A stretch of 64,000 bases of DNA from the NCBI RefSeq assembly GCF_010686755.1, contig NZ_JAAGXA010000008.1:1-64000 (forward strand), in the 5' to 3' direction. Under the pieces are notes generated by a model. That model was not told the DNA's origin, searched no databases, and saw nothing but the letters and a program-made list of their open reading frames with translations. Shown in pieces: positions 8,643 through 17,889 of this stretch. Each line of letters starts with the position of its first letter. Position 1 is the stretch's first letter. The translations under genes were made by a program, and so were the position numbers. Origin of the DNA: Nocardioides zeae. GTDB lineage: Bacteria; Actinomycetota; Actinomycetes; Propionibacteriales; Nocardioidaceae.

Positions 8643-8945
8643 TCAGCCCCCCGCGAACGGCGGGAGGAACTGCACGACGCTGCCCGGGCTGACGACGACC
8701 TCGCCCGGATCGTCGGAGCTGACCGGTCGTTCGTCGACCAGCACCGAGCAGACGGCCAGGACGTCCCCGAGCCGCGCACCCGGGTGCAGTCCGAGGAGCC
8801 GTTGCTGCAGGTCAGCCAGGGTCACCGGCCCCTCGACCTCGACCCGGTCGGCGTCGGTTCCGGCCGCCTGCTTCGCCGACGCCCAGTAGCGCGCCTCGAT
8901 GACGTGCGTCTCACTTCGCGGGGATTCCGGTGGTGTGTCGCCCAT
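8643..8945 (-). CDS. MoaD/ThiS-family sulfur-carrier-like protein
   Basis: A 100-residue ubiquitin-like protein ending in Gly-Gly (PPFAGG), the thiocarboxylate-forming tail of MoaD/ThiS carriers. The region [16 protein letters not shown] matches the first strand and helix of MoaD, and DEVV-like strands ([14 protein letters not shown]) lead to the tail. Roles could be molybdopterin synthesis or another sulfur transfer; no moaE, thiG or activating E1-like gene is adjacent. The start has GGGAG upstream. Its 5' end faces glnR, so the two genes are divergent over an 83-base interval. Confidence 0.85.
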   Translation of the reverse strand: MGDTPPESPRSETHVIEARYWASAKQAAGTDADRVEVEGPVTLADLQQRLLGLHPGARLGDVLAVCSVLVDERPVSSDDPGEVVVSPGSVVQFLPPFAGG

Positions 8946-9028
8946 GTTTCTGTATTCTCCCGTTCACTTGTGCTGGCCGAAGCTCAACGTCGTGTTTCGG
9001 TCCCCACCCCCTCAGGGAGGAGACCATC

Positions 9029-9745
9029 GTGAGTGCACTTCTGCTCCTCACCAGCGCCCTGCAGCCCTCGGTCGAGGTCCTGCCGGGCCTCGCGCTGCTC
9101 GGCCACTCCGTCAAGATTCTTCCAGCCGAGGGCAGCGCCCTGCTGGAGGCCCCCGACGCCGACCTCGTGCTGGTCGACGGCCGCCAGGAGCTGGCCCACG
9201 CCCGCGACCTGTGCCGCCTGATCCGCACCACCGGTTCCGACGTCCCCGTCCTCCTCATCGTCACGGAGGGCGGCCTCGCCGTCGTGGCCGCCGACTGGGG
9301 CATGGACGACGTCCTGCTCCACACCTGCGGCCCGGCCGAGCTCGAGGCGCGCATCCGGCTCTCCATCGGACGTCTCGCCGCGCAGCGCGAGGCGGACGAC
9401 CCCGAGGCCCACGTCATCCGCTCCGGCGAGGTCGTCGTCGACGACGCGACCTACACCGCGAAGCTCGGCGGGCGCCCGCTCGACCTCACGTTCAAGGAGT
9501 TCGAGCTCCTCAAGTTCCTCGCCCAGCACCCCGGCCGCGTCTTCAGCCGCCAGCAGCTGCTGCAGGAGGTCTGGGGCTACGACTACTTCGGCGGCACCCG
9601 CACGGTCGACGTCCACGTGCGTCGCCTCCGCGCCAAGCTCGGTCCCGAGCACGAGACGCTCATCGGCACCGTCCGCAACGTGGGCTACCGCTTCGTGCTG
9701 CCGACCAAGGAGAAGGCCGAGACCGCGGTCTCCGCTGACGCCTGA
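9029..9745 (+). CDS. glnR: GlnR-type orphan OmpR regulator of nitrogen metabolism
   Basis: A 238-residue OmpR/PhoB-class response regulator. The receiver domain keeps Asp50 ([10 protein letters not shown]) but lacks the usual N-terminal acidic pair, as in GlnR proteins, which act without a partner kinase; none is adjacent. The winged-helix DNA-binding domain is typical ([18 protein letters not shown], then [27 protein letters not shown]). It closely resembles my recollection of Rv0818 and is followed, as there, by mshD. Expected targets are glnA, amtB and other nitrogen genes, none of them in this window. The GTG at 9029 is fixed by the strong GGGAGGAG site seven bases upstream; the frame extends further but homology does not. 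Confidence 0.88.
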   Translation: MSALLLLTSALQPSVEVLPGLALLGHSVKILPAEGSALLEAPDADLVLVDGRQELAHARDLCRLIRTTGSDVPVLLIVTEGGLAVVAADWGMDDVLLHTCGPAELEARIRLSIGRLAAQREADDPEAHVIRSGEVVVDDATYTAKLGGRPLDLTFKEFELLKFLAQHPGRVFSRQQLLQEVWGYDYFGGTRTVDVHVRRLRAKLGPEHETLIGTVRNVGYRFVLPTKEKAETAVSADA

Positions 9746-9766
9746 GCAGGCACCCGCTCGTCCGAC

Positions 9767-9794
9767 GGCCCTCCGACCCCGTGGTCGGGGGGCC
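9767..9794 (+). terminator. Hairpin terminator after glnR
   Basis: Twelve-base arms (9767-9778 and 9783-9794, one mismatch) around a four-base loop, 21 bases after the glnR stop and just before the mshD -10 box. It separates the two transcription units. Confidence 0.6.
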
Positions 9795-9798
9795 GCCG

Positions 9799-9804
9799 TA
9801 CGCT
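9799..9804 (+). promoter_or_regulatory. Leaderless -10 box of mshD
   Basis: TACGCT followed by six bases and the ATG at 9811; no Shine-Dalgarno. It overlaps the downstream flank of the glnR terminator hairpin. Confidence 0.5.
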
Positions 9805-9810
9805 CGGGCC

Positions 9811-10773
9811 ATGGTCGAGACGCGCGACACGACGACGTTCACCGTCCGCGAGGTCGACGACCTCGACTCCCGTGCGCGTGACGAGGTCGTGGGCGTCGAC
9901 GCCGACGTCCGCGCCGCCTTCGGCGGTGGGGCGCTCGACGAGGCCGGTCAGCGCCACCTCGAGCACCGTGGCCTCGAGGGCGCGCGCCTGTGGGTCGCCG
10001 CCGCGACGGGACCCGACGGCCGTGGGCGCCCCGGCGGCTTCGCCCTCCTGCGGGACACCGGCGCCGAGCACGACCTGACCCTCGCCGTGCGACCCGCCGT
10101 GGCCGGTCACGGCGTGGGTACGGCGCTGGCGGAGGCCGCGCTCGCCGACGCACCCGCGGGCCGGGTCGTCGCGTGGCGCCACACGACGGACGAGCACGCC
10201 GACCGGTTGGCGGACCGCCTCGGCTTCGCGGTCGTGCGGGAGCTGCTCGTCATGGAGCGGCCCGCCACCGGTCTGCCGCCGGTCGCCGAGCGCGACGACG
10301 TGCGGATCCGCACCTACACCCCGGACGACCGGGACGACCTGCTCCGCATCAACGCGGCCGCGTTCGCCCGCCACCCCGAGCAGGGCGCCATGGACGAGCG
10401 CGACCTGGCGGAGCGGATGGCCCAGGACTGGTACGACCCCGCCGGCCTCCTGGTCGCCGAGGACGCCGCCACCGGCGCCGTGCTCGGGTTCCACTGGACC
10501 AAGACCGCCCGGCGGCCCGGTGACGGCGGTCCGGTCGGCGACGGCGCGGACGGTGAGGTGTACGTCGTCGGCGTCGCCCCCGAGGCGCAGGGCCGCGGGC
10601 TCGGCACGCTGCTCACGCTCGCGGGACTGCACCACCTGGCGTCGTGGGGCGTGCAGCGGATCGAGCTGTACGTCGAGGGCGACAACGCCGGCGCCCGGGC
10701 CGTCTACGCGGGGCTCGGCTTCGCGGTGGTCGCGACGCACGTGCAGTACGCCCGGGAGGCGCCGACCGCCTGA
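9811..10773 (+). CDS. mshD: Mycothiol synthase (acetyltransferase)
   Basis: Final step of mycothiol synthesis: acetyl-CoA-dependent N-acetylation of Cys-GlcN-Ins. The 320-residue protein is a tandem GNAT. The N-terminal module has LAVRPAVAGHGVGTALAEAAL near residue 90; the C-terminal module carries the intact CoA-binding segment VAPEAQGRGLGTLLTLAG near 252 and ends IELYVEGDNAGARAVY. The conserved HPEQG motif of MshD is present as RHPEQGAMDERDLAERM. Mycothiol is restricted to Actinobacteria, so this gene supports the taxonomic call. The glnR-mshD order matches Rv0818-Rv0819. Confidence 0.92.
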   Translation: MVETRDTTTFTVREVDDLDSRARDEVVGVDADVRAAFGGGALDEAGQRHLEHRGLEGARLWVAAATGPDGRGRPGGFALLRDTGAEHDLTLAVRPAVAGHGVGTALAEAALADAPAGRVVAWRHTTDEHADRLADRLGFAVVRELLVMERPATGLPPVAERDDVRIRTYTPDDRDDLLRINAAAFARHPEQGAMDERDLAERMAQDWYDPAGLLVAEDAATGAVLGFHWTKTARRPGDGGPVGDGADGEVYVVGVAPEAQGRGLGTLLTLAGLHHLASWGVQRIELYVEGDNAGARAVYAGLGFAVVATHVQYAREAPTA

Positions 10774-10778
10774 CCGGT

Positions 10779-10803
10779 CGCCGGGCTGGGGGTCAGCCCG
10801 GCG
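10779..10803. terminator. Bidirectional hairpin between mshD and the SGNH gene
   Basis: Nine-base perfect arms (10779-10787 and 10795-10803) around seven bases lie between two convergent stops, overlapping the minus-strand stop codon. Confidence 0.5.
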
Positions 10804-11464
10804 CGCCGACGGCCGCGAGCACGGCGGCCGCGATGGCCCGGGCGCCCTCCCGCGTGGGGTGGGCCCCGTCGTCCGAGAGGCCCGGCCGCCAGCGGTCCTC
10901 CCCGCCCTGGCCGACGGCATCGACGGTCTCGACGAACGGCACCTCGAGCTCCGCCGCCAGCTCGCGCTCGGCGGCGATGAGCGGACCCACGTCCCCCCAG
11001 TCGTCGCGGTCGAGGGGCGGCGGCGAGATGACCCAGACCTCGGCTCTCGCTGCCTGGGCGGACGTGACCATCGAGCGCAGCGAGTCGAGCGACTCCTCGA
11101 CGGGGATCCCGAGCCGGACGTCGTTGGTGCCGCCCATGATGACGACCGCATGCGGATCGCGCTCGAGCACGTCCTCGTCGAACCGAGCCTCCATCTGGCC
11201 CAGCGTCTCGCCGGAGATGGCGGCGTTCGCGACGTACCGCCACGGGGTGCGGTCGTCGACCACGACGTACCGCAGCCACGACGCCTTGCCCGGCAGGTCG
11301 GTGAACGCGTCGGTGTCGGCCTGGCTGATCGAGTCGCCGATGAAGACGGTGGGCACCCCGTGGGTGCTGGCCTCGACGCGGACCGCCTCGTGCACCAGCA
11401 GCCCCGTGAGCGCCGCCAGCGCCACGCCGCCGGTGGCGACGCGGCGGACGAGCGGGCGGTTCAC
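10793..11464 (-). CDS. SGNH/GDSL-type hydrolase, membrane-anchored
   Basis: A 223-residue lipase/esterase-fold protein with an N-terminal hydrophobic segment (VATGGVALAALTGLLVHEAV), probably a signal anchor. SGNH blocks are visible: block I FIGDSISQADT with the catalytic Ser, block II Gly in ISGETLGQM, block III GGTNDVR with the oxyanion Asn, and block V DDGAHPT with the catalytic Asp-His. Substrate unknown. Its start overlaps the stop of the upstream alpha/beta hydrolase by four bases, so the two are translationally coupled and may act on the same ester class. Confidence 0.85.
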   Translation of the reverse strand: MNRPLVRRVATGGVALAALTGLLVHEAVRVEASTHGVPTVFIGDSISQADTDAFTDLPGKASWLRYVVVDDRTPWRYVANAAISGETLGQMEARFDEDVLERDPHAVVIMGGTNDVRLGIPVEESLDSLRSMVTSAQAARAEVWVISPPPLDRDDWGDVGPLIAAERELAAELEVPFVETVDAVGQGGEDRWRPGLSDDGAHPTREGARAIAAAVLAAVGAPG

Positions 11465-12540
11465 GCGCCGGTCTCCGCGAGACCCCCGGCCAGCGCGTCC
11501 GCCACCTCCGCCACGGCTGCGGTGTTGCTGGCCCCGAGGGCGACCCAGTTCGCGAAGCCGTGGATCAGCCCGTCGAACCGGCGGACCCGGACGGGCACGC
11601 CGGCGTCGGCCAGCTTCGCGGCGTAGGCCTCCCCCTCGTCGCGCAGGGGGTCGAAGCCCGCCGTCGCGACGTAGGCCGGGGCGAGCCCCGCGGGCAGGTC
11701 GGCGAAGAGCGGCGAGGCGGCCGGGTCGGTGCGCTGCTCCTCGACGGGCAGGTAGTGCGACGCCACCCCGTCCATGAACTCCGTCGTCAGGTAGAACCCC
11801 TGGCCGAAGAGCCGGTGGGAGGCGCTCCCCCGGGTCATGTCGGTCGCGGGGTAGACCAGCAGCTGGAAGGCGAGCGGGATCTCGCGGCGAGCGGCCTCGA
11901 TCGCCACCGCCGCCGCCAGGTTGCCGCCGGCGGAGTCACCGCCCACCGCGATCCGGCGGGCGTCGGCGCCGAGCCACCCGGCGTTGGCGCTCACCCACTC
12001 CAGGGCGGCGAGGGCGTCCTCGTACGCCGCGGGGAACGGGTGCTCCGGGGCCAGGCGGTAGGCCACCGAGAGCACCCGCACCCCGGCCCGCTCGGCGAGG
12101 AACCGGCAGAGCGGGTCGTGGCTGTCGAGGTCGCCGTAGAGCCACCCGCCCCCGTGGAAGAACACCAGCAGGGGATCCCCGGCGTCGCCGTCGCGGACGA
12201 GGCGGCCGCTCGGGACGTAGAGCCGACCCGGCAGGTCGGCGACCCGGCACGGGCGCGTGGCGCCGATCGGCTGGTCGCCGCCGGCCAGGACCGCCTGGGC
12301 GCGCAGCACCGCCCGTCCGCGGGCGACCGGCAGGTCCTCGACGACCGGTTCCCGGGCGAGGCGGCGCAGCCGCAGGACGAGCTGCGTGTCGAGGTCGAGC
12401 TCGAGCCCGTCGACCCGCACGGGCGGGCCGGCGAGGCGGCGCTTGACCGGCTCGGGCAGCCGCAGCAGCGCCGTGACCGACGCTCGGCGGGCCGCGGCGA
12501 CGACGTCGGCGGGGCGGGTCGGGAGGGACACGGCGGTCAC
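11461..12540 (-). CDS. Alpha/beta hydrolase of the hormone-sensitive-lipase family
   Basis: A 359-residue cytosolic esterase. The oxyanion motif HGGGW is seen in [14 protein letters not shown], the nucleophile in [12 protein letters not shown], the acid near FDPLRDEG and the His in GLIHGFANW: a complete HSL triad. Two in-frame GTG codons (12540 and 12531) are possible; the first follows GGCGGG and is used here. Four-base overlap with the downstream SGNH hydrolase gene. Confidence 0.85.
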   Translation of the reverse strand: MTAVSLPTRPADVVAAARRASVTALLRLPEPVKRRLAGPPVRVDGLELDLDTQLVLRLRRLAREPVVEDLPVARGRAVLRAQAVLAGGDQPIGATRPCRVADLPGRLYVPSGRLVRDGDAGDPLLVFFHGGGWLYGDLDSHDPLCRFLAERAGVRVLSVAYRLAPEHPFPAAYEDALAALEWVSANAGWLGADARRIAVGGDSAGGNLAAAVAIEAARREIPLAFQLLVYPATDMTRGSASHRLFGQGFYLTTEFMDGVASHYLPVEEQRTDPAASPLFADLPAGLAPAYVATAGFDPLRDEGEAYAAKLADAGVPVRVRRFDGLIHGFANWVALGASNTAAVAEVADALAGGLAETGA

Positions 12541-12632
12541 GTTACCCGCCGGTTCGGCCACGCGCTGGCGGTCCTCCGGACCCTGTGGAGAACGACACCG
12601 GCCGTTCACCCGGCAGTGGGAGGATCATCGAC

Positions 12633-14813
12633 ATGACCGACCCGTCCGCCCTCGCAGCCCACGTCTCCGGCTCCCTCGACGACGGACCGCCCGAGGCTGC
12701 TCTGGCCGCCGTGGGCGGTGACACGTTCGACGTGGACCCGCCCTACACGCCCGACCCCGAGGCCCTCGCCGCCGTCGAGGAGCACGGTGACCGCTTCCTC
12801 GACCGCGAGGTCTCGTGGCTGAAGTTCAACCAGCGGGTGCTGGAGCTGGCGGAGGACCCGTCGCTGCCGCTGCTCGAGCGGGCGCGCTTCCTCGCCATCT
12901 TCGCGAGCAACCTCGACGAGTTCTTCATGGTGCGCGTCGCCGGTCTCAAGCGGCGGATCGCCGCGGGCGTGGCGGTGCGCGCCGCGTCGGGCCTGCTCCC
13001 GCGCGAGGTGCTGAAGGAGATCTGGGCGACGACCAGCGAGCTGATGGAGCGGCACGCGCGCGTCTTCCGGGAGGACATCACGCCGGCGCTCGAGGCGGAG
13101 GGCATCCAGCTGGTGCGGTGGGAGGACCTCGACCGCGAGGAGCAGAAGCACTGCAAGCGGCTGTTCCGTGACCGCGTGTTCCCCGTGCTGACCCCGCTCG
13201 CGGTCGACCCGGCGCACCCGTTCCCCTACATCTCGGGCCTGTCCCTCAACCTCGCCGTCCTGGTGCGCAACCCGAAGTCGGGCAAGGAGCAGTTCGCGCG
13301 GGTGAAGGTCCCGCCGATCTTCGACCGCTTCGTGGCGGTGGGCAACCAGCGGTTCGTGCCGTTGGAGGACGTGATCCGCGAGCACCTCAAGCGGCTCTTC
13401 CCCGGCATGGAGGTGCTGCAGGTCCACACGTTCCGCGTGACCCGCAACGAGGACCTCGAGGTGGAGGAGGACGACGCGGAGAACCTGCTGGCCGCGCTGG
13501 AGAAGGAGCTGCTCCGCCGTCGCTTCGGCCCCGCGGTGCGCCTGGAGGTCGAGGAGTCCATCGACCCCGCCGTGCTCGAGCTGCTCATGTCGGAGCTGGG
13601 GGTGCGGGAGGAGGAGGTCTTCCGGCTGACCGGGCCGCTCGACCTCCGCGGGCTCAACGACATCGCCGACCTCGACCGCGAGGACCTGAAGTACCGGGCC
13701 TTCGTGCCCACGACCCACACGCTCCTGGCGGAGGTCGAGTCGAGCTCGCCGGTGGACGTCTTCAAGGCGGTGCGCCGCAACGACGTGCTCCTGCACCACC
13801 CCTACGACTCGTTCGCCACCTCGGTGCAGCGCTTCCTCGAGCAGGCGGCCGCCGACCCGCACGTGCTGGCCATCAAGCAGACGCTCTACCGCACGTCCGG
13901 CGACTCCCCGATCATCGACGCCCTCATCGACGCGGCGGAGGCCGGCAAGCAGGTGCTCGTCATCGTCGAGATCAAGGCGCGGTTCGACGAGACCAACAAC
14001 ATCCGGTGGGCCCGCAAGCTGGAGCACGCGGGCTGCCACGTCGTCTACGGGCTCGTCGGCCTCAAGACCCACTGCAAGCTCTCGCTCGTGGTGCGCGACG
14101 AGCCCGACGGCATCCGTCGCTACACCCACATCGGCACGGGCAACTACAACCCGAAGACGGCGCGGCTCTACGAGGACCTCGGCCTGCTCACTGCCGACCC
14201 GCGCATCGGCGAGGACGTCGCCCACCTGTTCAACAACCTTTCCGGCTTCTCGCGCAACGCGTCCTACGACGAGCTCCTCGTCGCCCCCGACTCCGTCCGC
14301 ACCGGCCTCGTCGAGCAGATCCACGCCGAGATCGCCCACCACCAGGCGGGGCGCCCCGCGCGGATCCGCCTCAAGGCGAACTCCGTCGTCGACGAGGCGA
14401 TCATCGACGCGCTCTACCTGGCGTCGCAGGAGGGCGTTCCCGTCGAGCTGCTCGTGCGGGGCATCTGCGCGCTCCGGCCCGGGGTGCCCGGCCTGTCCGA
14501 GACCATCACGGTGCGCTCCGTGCTGGGCCGGTTCCTCGAGCACAGCCGCGTCTTCACGTTCGCCGGCGGCGGCGAGCCCCAGGCCTGGATCGGTTCGGCC
14601 GACATGATGCACCGCAACCTCGACCGGCGCGTCGAGGTGCTGGTGCGCCTGCCGGCCGCGCTCGGCACCCGCGTCGAGGGCCTGCTCGACCTCGCCTTCG
14701 ACCCCGACACCGACGCGTGGGAGCTCGACGCCGACGGCGTCTGGAACCGCAACGCCGGGTCGGTGCACCTGCAGGAGACGCTCGTGGACCGTCAGCGCCG
14801 CCGCCGGGCCTGA
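12633..14813 (+). CDS. ppk: Polyphosphate kinase
   Basis: Reversible transfer of ATP gamma-phosphate onto polyphosphate. The 726-residue PPK1 has the four expected parts: N domain ([19 protein letters not shown]), head domain, and two phospholipase-D-like C domains with [30 protein letters not shown] and the catalytic-histidine segment [20 protein letters not shown], ending with [15 protein letters not shown]. The ATG at 12633 has GGGAGG upstream. It stands alone, followed by a strong terminator, then DUF47-pit, and is part of the phosphate island together with pst and a MutT1-like gene. Confidence 0.96.
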   Translation: MTDPSALAAHVSGSLDDGPPEAALAAVGGDTFDVDPPYTPDPEALAAVEEHGDRFLDREVSWLKFNQRVLELAEDPSLPLLERARFLAIFASNLDEFFMVRVAGLKRRIAAGVAVRAASGLLPREVLKEIWATTSELMERHARVFREDITPALEAEGIQLVRWEDLDREEQKHCKRLFRDRVFPVLTPLAVDPAHPFPYISGLSLNLAVLVRNPKSGKEQFARVKVPPIFDRFVAVGNQRFVPLEDVIREHLKRLFPGMEVLQVHTFRVTRNEDLEVEEDDAENLLAALEKELLRRRFGPAVRLEVEESIDPAVLELLMSELGVREEEVFRLTGPLDLRGLNDIADLDREDLKYRAFVPTTHTLLAEVESSSPVDVFKAVRRNDVLLHHPYDSFATSVQRFLEQAAADPHVLAIKQTLYRTSGDSPIIDALIDAAEAGKQVLVIVEIKARFDETNNIRWARKLEHAGCHVVYGLVGLKTHCKLSLVVRDEPDGIRRYTHIGTGNYNPKTARLYEDLGLLTADPRIGEDVAHLFNNLSGFSRNASYDELLVAPDSVRTGLVEQIHAEIAHHQAGRPARIRLKANSVVDEAIIDALYLASQEGVPVELLVRGICALRPGVPGLSETITVRSVLGRFLEHSRVFTFAGGGEPQAWIGSADMMHRNLDRRVEVLVRLPAALGTRVEGLLDLAFDPDTDAWELDADGVWNRNAGSVHLQETLVDRQRRRRA

Positions 14814-14829
14814 CAGCCCTTCGGACATG

Positions 14830-14864
14830 CCGGTACGGCGCGGGCTCGCCCCGCGTCGTACCGG
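14830..14864 (+). terminator. Terminator of ppk
   Basis: Fifteen-base arms (14830-14844 and 14850-14864, one mismatch) with a five-base loop, 16 bases after the ppk stop. Confidence 0.65.
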
Positions 14865-14893
14865 GGGAACGCGCGTGCGACCCCCCGCGGTTT

Positions 14894-14922
14894 GTGACGC
14901 CGGAGTGACGTGCCCCTAGCAT
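14894..14922 (+). promoter_or_regulatory. Promoter of the DUF47-pit operon
   Basis: GTGACG (14894-14899), a 17-base spacer and TAGCAT (14917-14922) form a plausible sigma-70-type promoter 34 bases before the GTG. The GTGAC word recurs 11 bases later (14905-14909), the period of PHO-box units, but the match to the PhoP consensus is weak. Confidence 0.45.
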
Positions 14923-14955
14923 GGGGCGGCCGGTTCCCATCCAGCAGGAGAAGTC

Positions 14956-15573
14956 GTGGCTTTTCGTTTTCGCCCGGTCGAGGGTGCGTTCTTCGACCTC
15001 TTCGCCCAGCAGGCCCAGCACCTGACCGTCGGAGCCGGCCTCCTCGCCGAGATGCTCGCCGATGGCGCCGACCACGAGGACGTGGCCCGGCGCATGCGGG
15101 ATGCCGAGCATGCGGCCGACGAGACCACCCACGAGATCGTGCGGAAGGTGAACAGCACGTTCATCACGCCGTTCGACCGCGAGGACATCTACGGCCTGGC
15201 GTCAGGGCTCGACGACGTCATGGACGAGATGGACGAGGTCGTCGACATGATCCTGCTCTACGAGGTGAAGTCGCTGCCCGCGGAGCTCGGCGCCCAGGTC
15301 GAGGTGCTGCAGCGCTGCGCCGAGCTGACCGCCGAGGCCATGCCGCGCCTGCGCACGATGCAGGACCTCTCGGAGTACTGGATCGAGATCAACCGCCTCG
15401 AGAACGCCGGCGACAAGAACCACCGCCGCACGCTCGCGAACCTGTTCAGCGGCAACTACAAGGCGCTCGAGGTGCTCAAGCTGAAGGACATCGTCGAGGC
15501 GCTCGAGCGTGCCGTCGACGCCTTCGAGACCGTGGCGAACACCGTGGAGCAGATCGCGGTCAAGGAGTCCTGA
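14956..15573 (+). CDS. DUF47/PhoU-like regulator of the Pit transporter
   Basis: A 205-residue all-helical protein of the DUF47 family (PhoU-related), normally encoded directly before a Pit transporter. It has the acidic metal-site helices of the family: DAEHAADETTHEIV and DREDIYGLASGLDDVMDEMDE around residues 48-100. In this family the protein gates or supports low-affinity phosphate uptake; the exact mechanism is inferred. The GTG start follows CAGGAGAAG. The pit gene begins four bases after its stop, with its ribosome site inside this gene. Confidence 0.88.
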   Translation: MAFRFRPVEGAFFDLFAQQAQHLTVGAGLLAEMLADGADHEDVARRMRDAEHAADETTHEIVRKVNSTFITPFDREDIYGLASGLDDVMDEMDEVVDMILLYEVKSLPAELGAQVEVLQRCAELTAEAMPRLRTMQDLSEYWIEINRLENAGDKNHRRTLANLFSGNYKALEVLKLKDIVEALERAVDAFETVANTVEQIAVKES

Positions 15574-15577
15574 CGAC

Positions 15578-16600
15578 GTGGAGCTCACCATCGTCATCGT
15601 GGTGGTCGTCGTCGCGCTGGTCTTCGACTACACGAACGGCTTCCACGACGCGGCCAACGCGATCGCGACGTCGGTCTCCACCCGGGCGCTGACGCCGCGC
15701 GTGGCGCTCGGCATGGCCGCCGTCATGAACTTCGTCGGAGCGTTCCTCGGGCAGGAGATCGCCAACACCGTCGCGTCGGTGATCACGATCCCCGACCCGA
15801 CGACGACCTCAGCCGCGGTGCACGGCCTGGTGATCGTGCTCGCGGGCCTCCTCGGCGCGATCACCTGGAACCTCGTCACCTGGTACTTCGGCCTCCCCTC
15901 CTCCTCGTCCCACGCCCTCATCGGCGGTCTCGTCGGTGCCGCCATCGCCGGCGGCGCGGGCGTGAAGTGGGACGTCATCGTCGAGAAGGTCGTCATCCCG
16001 ATGATCGCCTCACCGCTCTTCGGCTTCGCCGCGGCGTTCCTCGTGATGCTGGCGATCATGTGGATCTTCCGCCGCCGCAAGCCGGGGCCGACGCAGCGCG
16101 GGTTCCGGGTCGCGCAGACCATCTCGGCCGCCGCGATGGCCCTCGGCCACGGCCTCCAGGACGCCCAGAAGACGATGGGCGTGATCTTCCTGGCGCTCGT
16201 CACCGGCGGCTTCGCCGCCCAGTCCGACGGCCTCCCGTTCTGGGTGATCTTCGCGGCCGCCGCGGCGATCTCGCTGGGCACGTACGCCGGCGGCTGGCGC
16301 ATCATGCGCACGCTCGGCCGCCGCATCATCGACCTCGACCCCGCCCGCGGCTTCGCGTCGGAGACCGTCGCGGCCGGCGTGCTCTACACGACCGCGTTCG
16401 TGTTCGAGGCCCCCATCTCCACGACGCACACCATCACCTCCGCCGTCATGGGCGCCGGCGCGACGAAGCGGTTCTCGGCCGTGCGCTGGGGCGTCGCGAA
16501 GTCGATCGTCGCCGCGTGGGTGCTCACCTTCCCCGCCGCCGGCCTCGTCGGCGCCGCCGGCTACTGGGTCGCCCACGTGCTGTTCGAGGTCGCTCCCTGA
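15578..16600 (+). CDS. pit: Low-affinity inorganic phosphate transporter Pit
   Basis: Proton- or cation-coupled phosphate permease of the inner membrane, 340 residues with about ten hydrophobic segments. The two inverted-repeat signatures of the PiT family are present: FDYTNGFHDAANAIATSV near residues 14-31 and GHGLQDAQKTMGV near 192, with the GLPSSSSHALIGGLVGA and ISTTHTITSAVMGAGATKR motifs. The GTG at 15578 begins four bases after the DUF47 stop. It complements the high-affinity Pst system encoded 1.4 kb away on the other strand. Confidence 0.95.
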   Translation: MELTIVIVVVVVALVFDYTNGFHDAANAIATSVSTRALTPRVALGMAAVMNFVGAFLGQEIANTVASVITIPDPTTTSAAVHGLVIVLAGLLGAITWNLVTWYFGLPSSSSHALIGGLVGAAIAGGAGVKWDVIVEKVVIPMIASPLFGFAAAFLVMLAIMWIFRRRKPGPTQRGFRVAQTISAAAMALGHGLQDAQKTMGVIFLALVTGGFAAQSDGLPFWVIFAAAAAISLGTYAGGWRIMRTLGRRIIDLDPARGFASETVAAGVLYTTAFVFEAPISTTHTITSAVMGAGATKRFSAVRWGVAKSIVAAWVLTFPAAGLVGAAGYWVAHVLFEVAP

Positions 16601-16617
16601 CCTCCTGACCCGCTCCC

Positions 16618-16665
16618 GGACGTCATGCGCCTCGGTGGCCCCAGGCAGCGGGACGCATGACGTCC
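16618..16665. repeat. Inverted-repeat element, copy A
   Basis: Twelve-base perfect arms (16618-16629 and 16654-16665; GGACGTCATGCG and its complement) enclose 24 bases. It lies 17 bases after the pit stop and shares about 50 bases of sequence with copy B, 73 bases further on. Confidence 0.85.
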
Positions 16666-16690
16666 CGCGCGATGCGGTGTGGCCGCTCCC

Positions 16691-16738
16691 GGACGTCATG
16701 CACTTCGGCGCCGGGGGGCAGCGGCACGCATGACGTCC
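16691..16738. repeat. Inverted-repeat element, copy B
   Basis: Eleven-base perfect arms (16691-16701 and 16728-16738) enclose 26 bases, ending eight bases from the stop of the DUF559 gene. Its loop shares the GGCAGCGG word with copy A, in the same orientation. Confidence 0.85.
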
Positions 16739-16746
16739 CACGCATG

Positions 16747-17724
16747 TCAGGCTGCCGCCGCAGGTACGTCGCGGCACCAGCCGCCACGGCGCAGGCCCGC
16801 CTCGATCTGGTCGAAGAACGCGTCCGCAGCGAAGCGCAGTCCCAACAGCGGCAGCCGGAGCACGGTGTCGGCGCCGGACAACGTCACCGCGTTGTGACGG
16901 ATCGCGTCGGCGACGACGTTCTCCGCCCACGCGTGGTGGATGCCGTCGATCTCCACCACGAGGCCGTACCCCTCCCACCAGACGTCGAGGAAGTAGCTGC
17001 CGTCGCGGGCACGGCGACGTGACTGCCGCGTCGGCTCCGGCAGCCCCCGCCGCCGACACTCGCGGGCCACGTCGATCTCGCCGAGCGACTCCGCTCCGCC
17101 AGCGAGCTCCAGGAGGACGGTGCCGACCAACCGGCGCCGACGGTCACGCCGGATCCGTAGGAGCTCGGTCGCGATGCGCTCCGTCGTCGTGACTCCCTGC
17201 TGCACGCTCATCGTGAGGAGCAGCGTCGCCTGACGGTCGCTGTCCGCCCAGAGCGCGCCGCGCACGGCAGCGACCTCGGGACGGCTGCGGGGGATCCCCG
17301 TGCCGACCACGTCTGCCGGATCGAACCGGCGGGTCTGGCGCACCGCGACGCCCCGGGCCCGGCGCACCCGGGCTCCCCGCGGCACGCTGACGCGAATGTC
17401 GCCGCCCGCGAACCGACGGAGACCGGCTACCTCCAGCGCAGCGACGCCGTCGAGGTACGCACGCGGCCCGGCGCCGAGCACCGCAGCCCACAGCTCCGCG
17501 GCGCGCGGCAGCGGGCCCGTGTGCACGATGACGCACTGCGATCCCCGCCGCCGCCAGCGCTCCCCGGCCAGCTCGGCGCGCAGCTGCGCGCGGGTGACGC
17601 CTGCGCCGTACAGCTGCCGCAGGCTGAGCACTCCCTCCTGACCGGAGGCGACCTCGAGCGCGCGGACGCGCGCCGCTGCTCGGACCGATCGTGCTGCCTG
17701 ACGCTGTGCGGGGGTGAGGGGCAT
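16747..17724 (-). CDS. DUF559 (Vsr-like endonuclease fold) protein with AbiEi-type N-terminal domain
   Basis: A 325-residue protein. Residues about 25-65 (GVLSLRQLYGAGVTRAQLRA, then GERWRRRGSQC) look like the winged-helix domain shared with AbiEi antitoxins. The C-terminal 100 residues match DUF559, a PD-(D/E)XK-like fold related to very-short-patch repair nucleases, with SLGEIDVARECRRRG, YFLDVWWEGYGLVVEIDGIHH and LRLPLLGLRF; the VVEIDG strand carries candidate catalytic residues. The function is unproven. The ATG at 17724 follows GAGGATG. Two inverted-repeat elements sit on each side and the gene interrupts an otherwise phosphate-only region, suggesting a mobile or selfish arrangement. Confidence 0.8.
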   Translation of the reverse strand: MPLTPAQRQAARSVRAAARVRALEVASGQEGVLSLRQLYGAGVTRAQLRAELAGERWRRRGSQCVIVHTGPLPRAAELWAAVLGAGPRAYLDGVAALEVAGLRRFAGGDIRVSVPRGARVRRARGVAVRQTRRFDPADVVGTGIPRSRPEVAAVRGALWADSDRQATLLLTMSVQQGVTTTERIATELLRIRRDRRRRLVGTVLLELAGGAESLGEIDVARECRRRGLPEPTRQSRRRARDGSYFLDVWWEGYGLVVEIDGIHHAWAENVVADAIRHNAVTLSGADTVLRLPLLGLRFAADAFFDQIEAGLRRGGWCRDVPAAAA

Positions 17725-17825
17725 GGCGGCATCCTCGGCGGCGGTACTGCTCCGCGGCCGCCCGCCGGGGCCGCCTGTGCACAGGTCCGTCGGGGTCCGG
17801 ACCTGTGGACCGCAGACGGGCCCGC

Positions 17826-17875
17826 CGGACGTCATGCGCGGCGGCCGCCCCGGCCACCGGATCGCATGACGTCCG
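17826..17875. repeat. Inverted-repeat element, copy C
   Basis: Thirteen-base perfect arms (17826-17838 and 17863-17875) around 24 bases, 101 bases upstream of the DUF559 start. Reverse-complemented, its loop aligns with copy A (shared CGGTGGCC), so the pair on this side is inverted relative to A and B. Confidence 0.85.
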
Positions 17876-17889
17876 CAAGGGGTTCCCCG

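Noticed and set aside
12606-14828. Long open frame antisense to ppk
   Set aside because: Third-position GC bias makes long mirror frames; the product is a charged Asp/His/Arg-rich mixture without domain motifs.
14894-14909. PHO box upstream of DUF47-pit
   Set aside because: Two GTGAC words are 11 bases apart but match the GTTCACC consensus poorly; kept only as a note on the promoter.
16618-16738. Copies A and B as simple convergent terminators of pit and the DUF559 gene
   Set aside because: They may also terminate transcription, but near-identical elements occur upstream of the gene start, where a terminator function does not fit, so a repeat family is the better description.
17300-17641. 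Plus-strand open frame inside the DUF559 gene
   Set aside because: Mirror frame of the minus-strand gene with no motif and no start signal.
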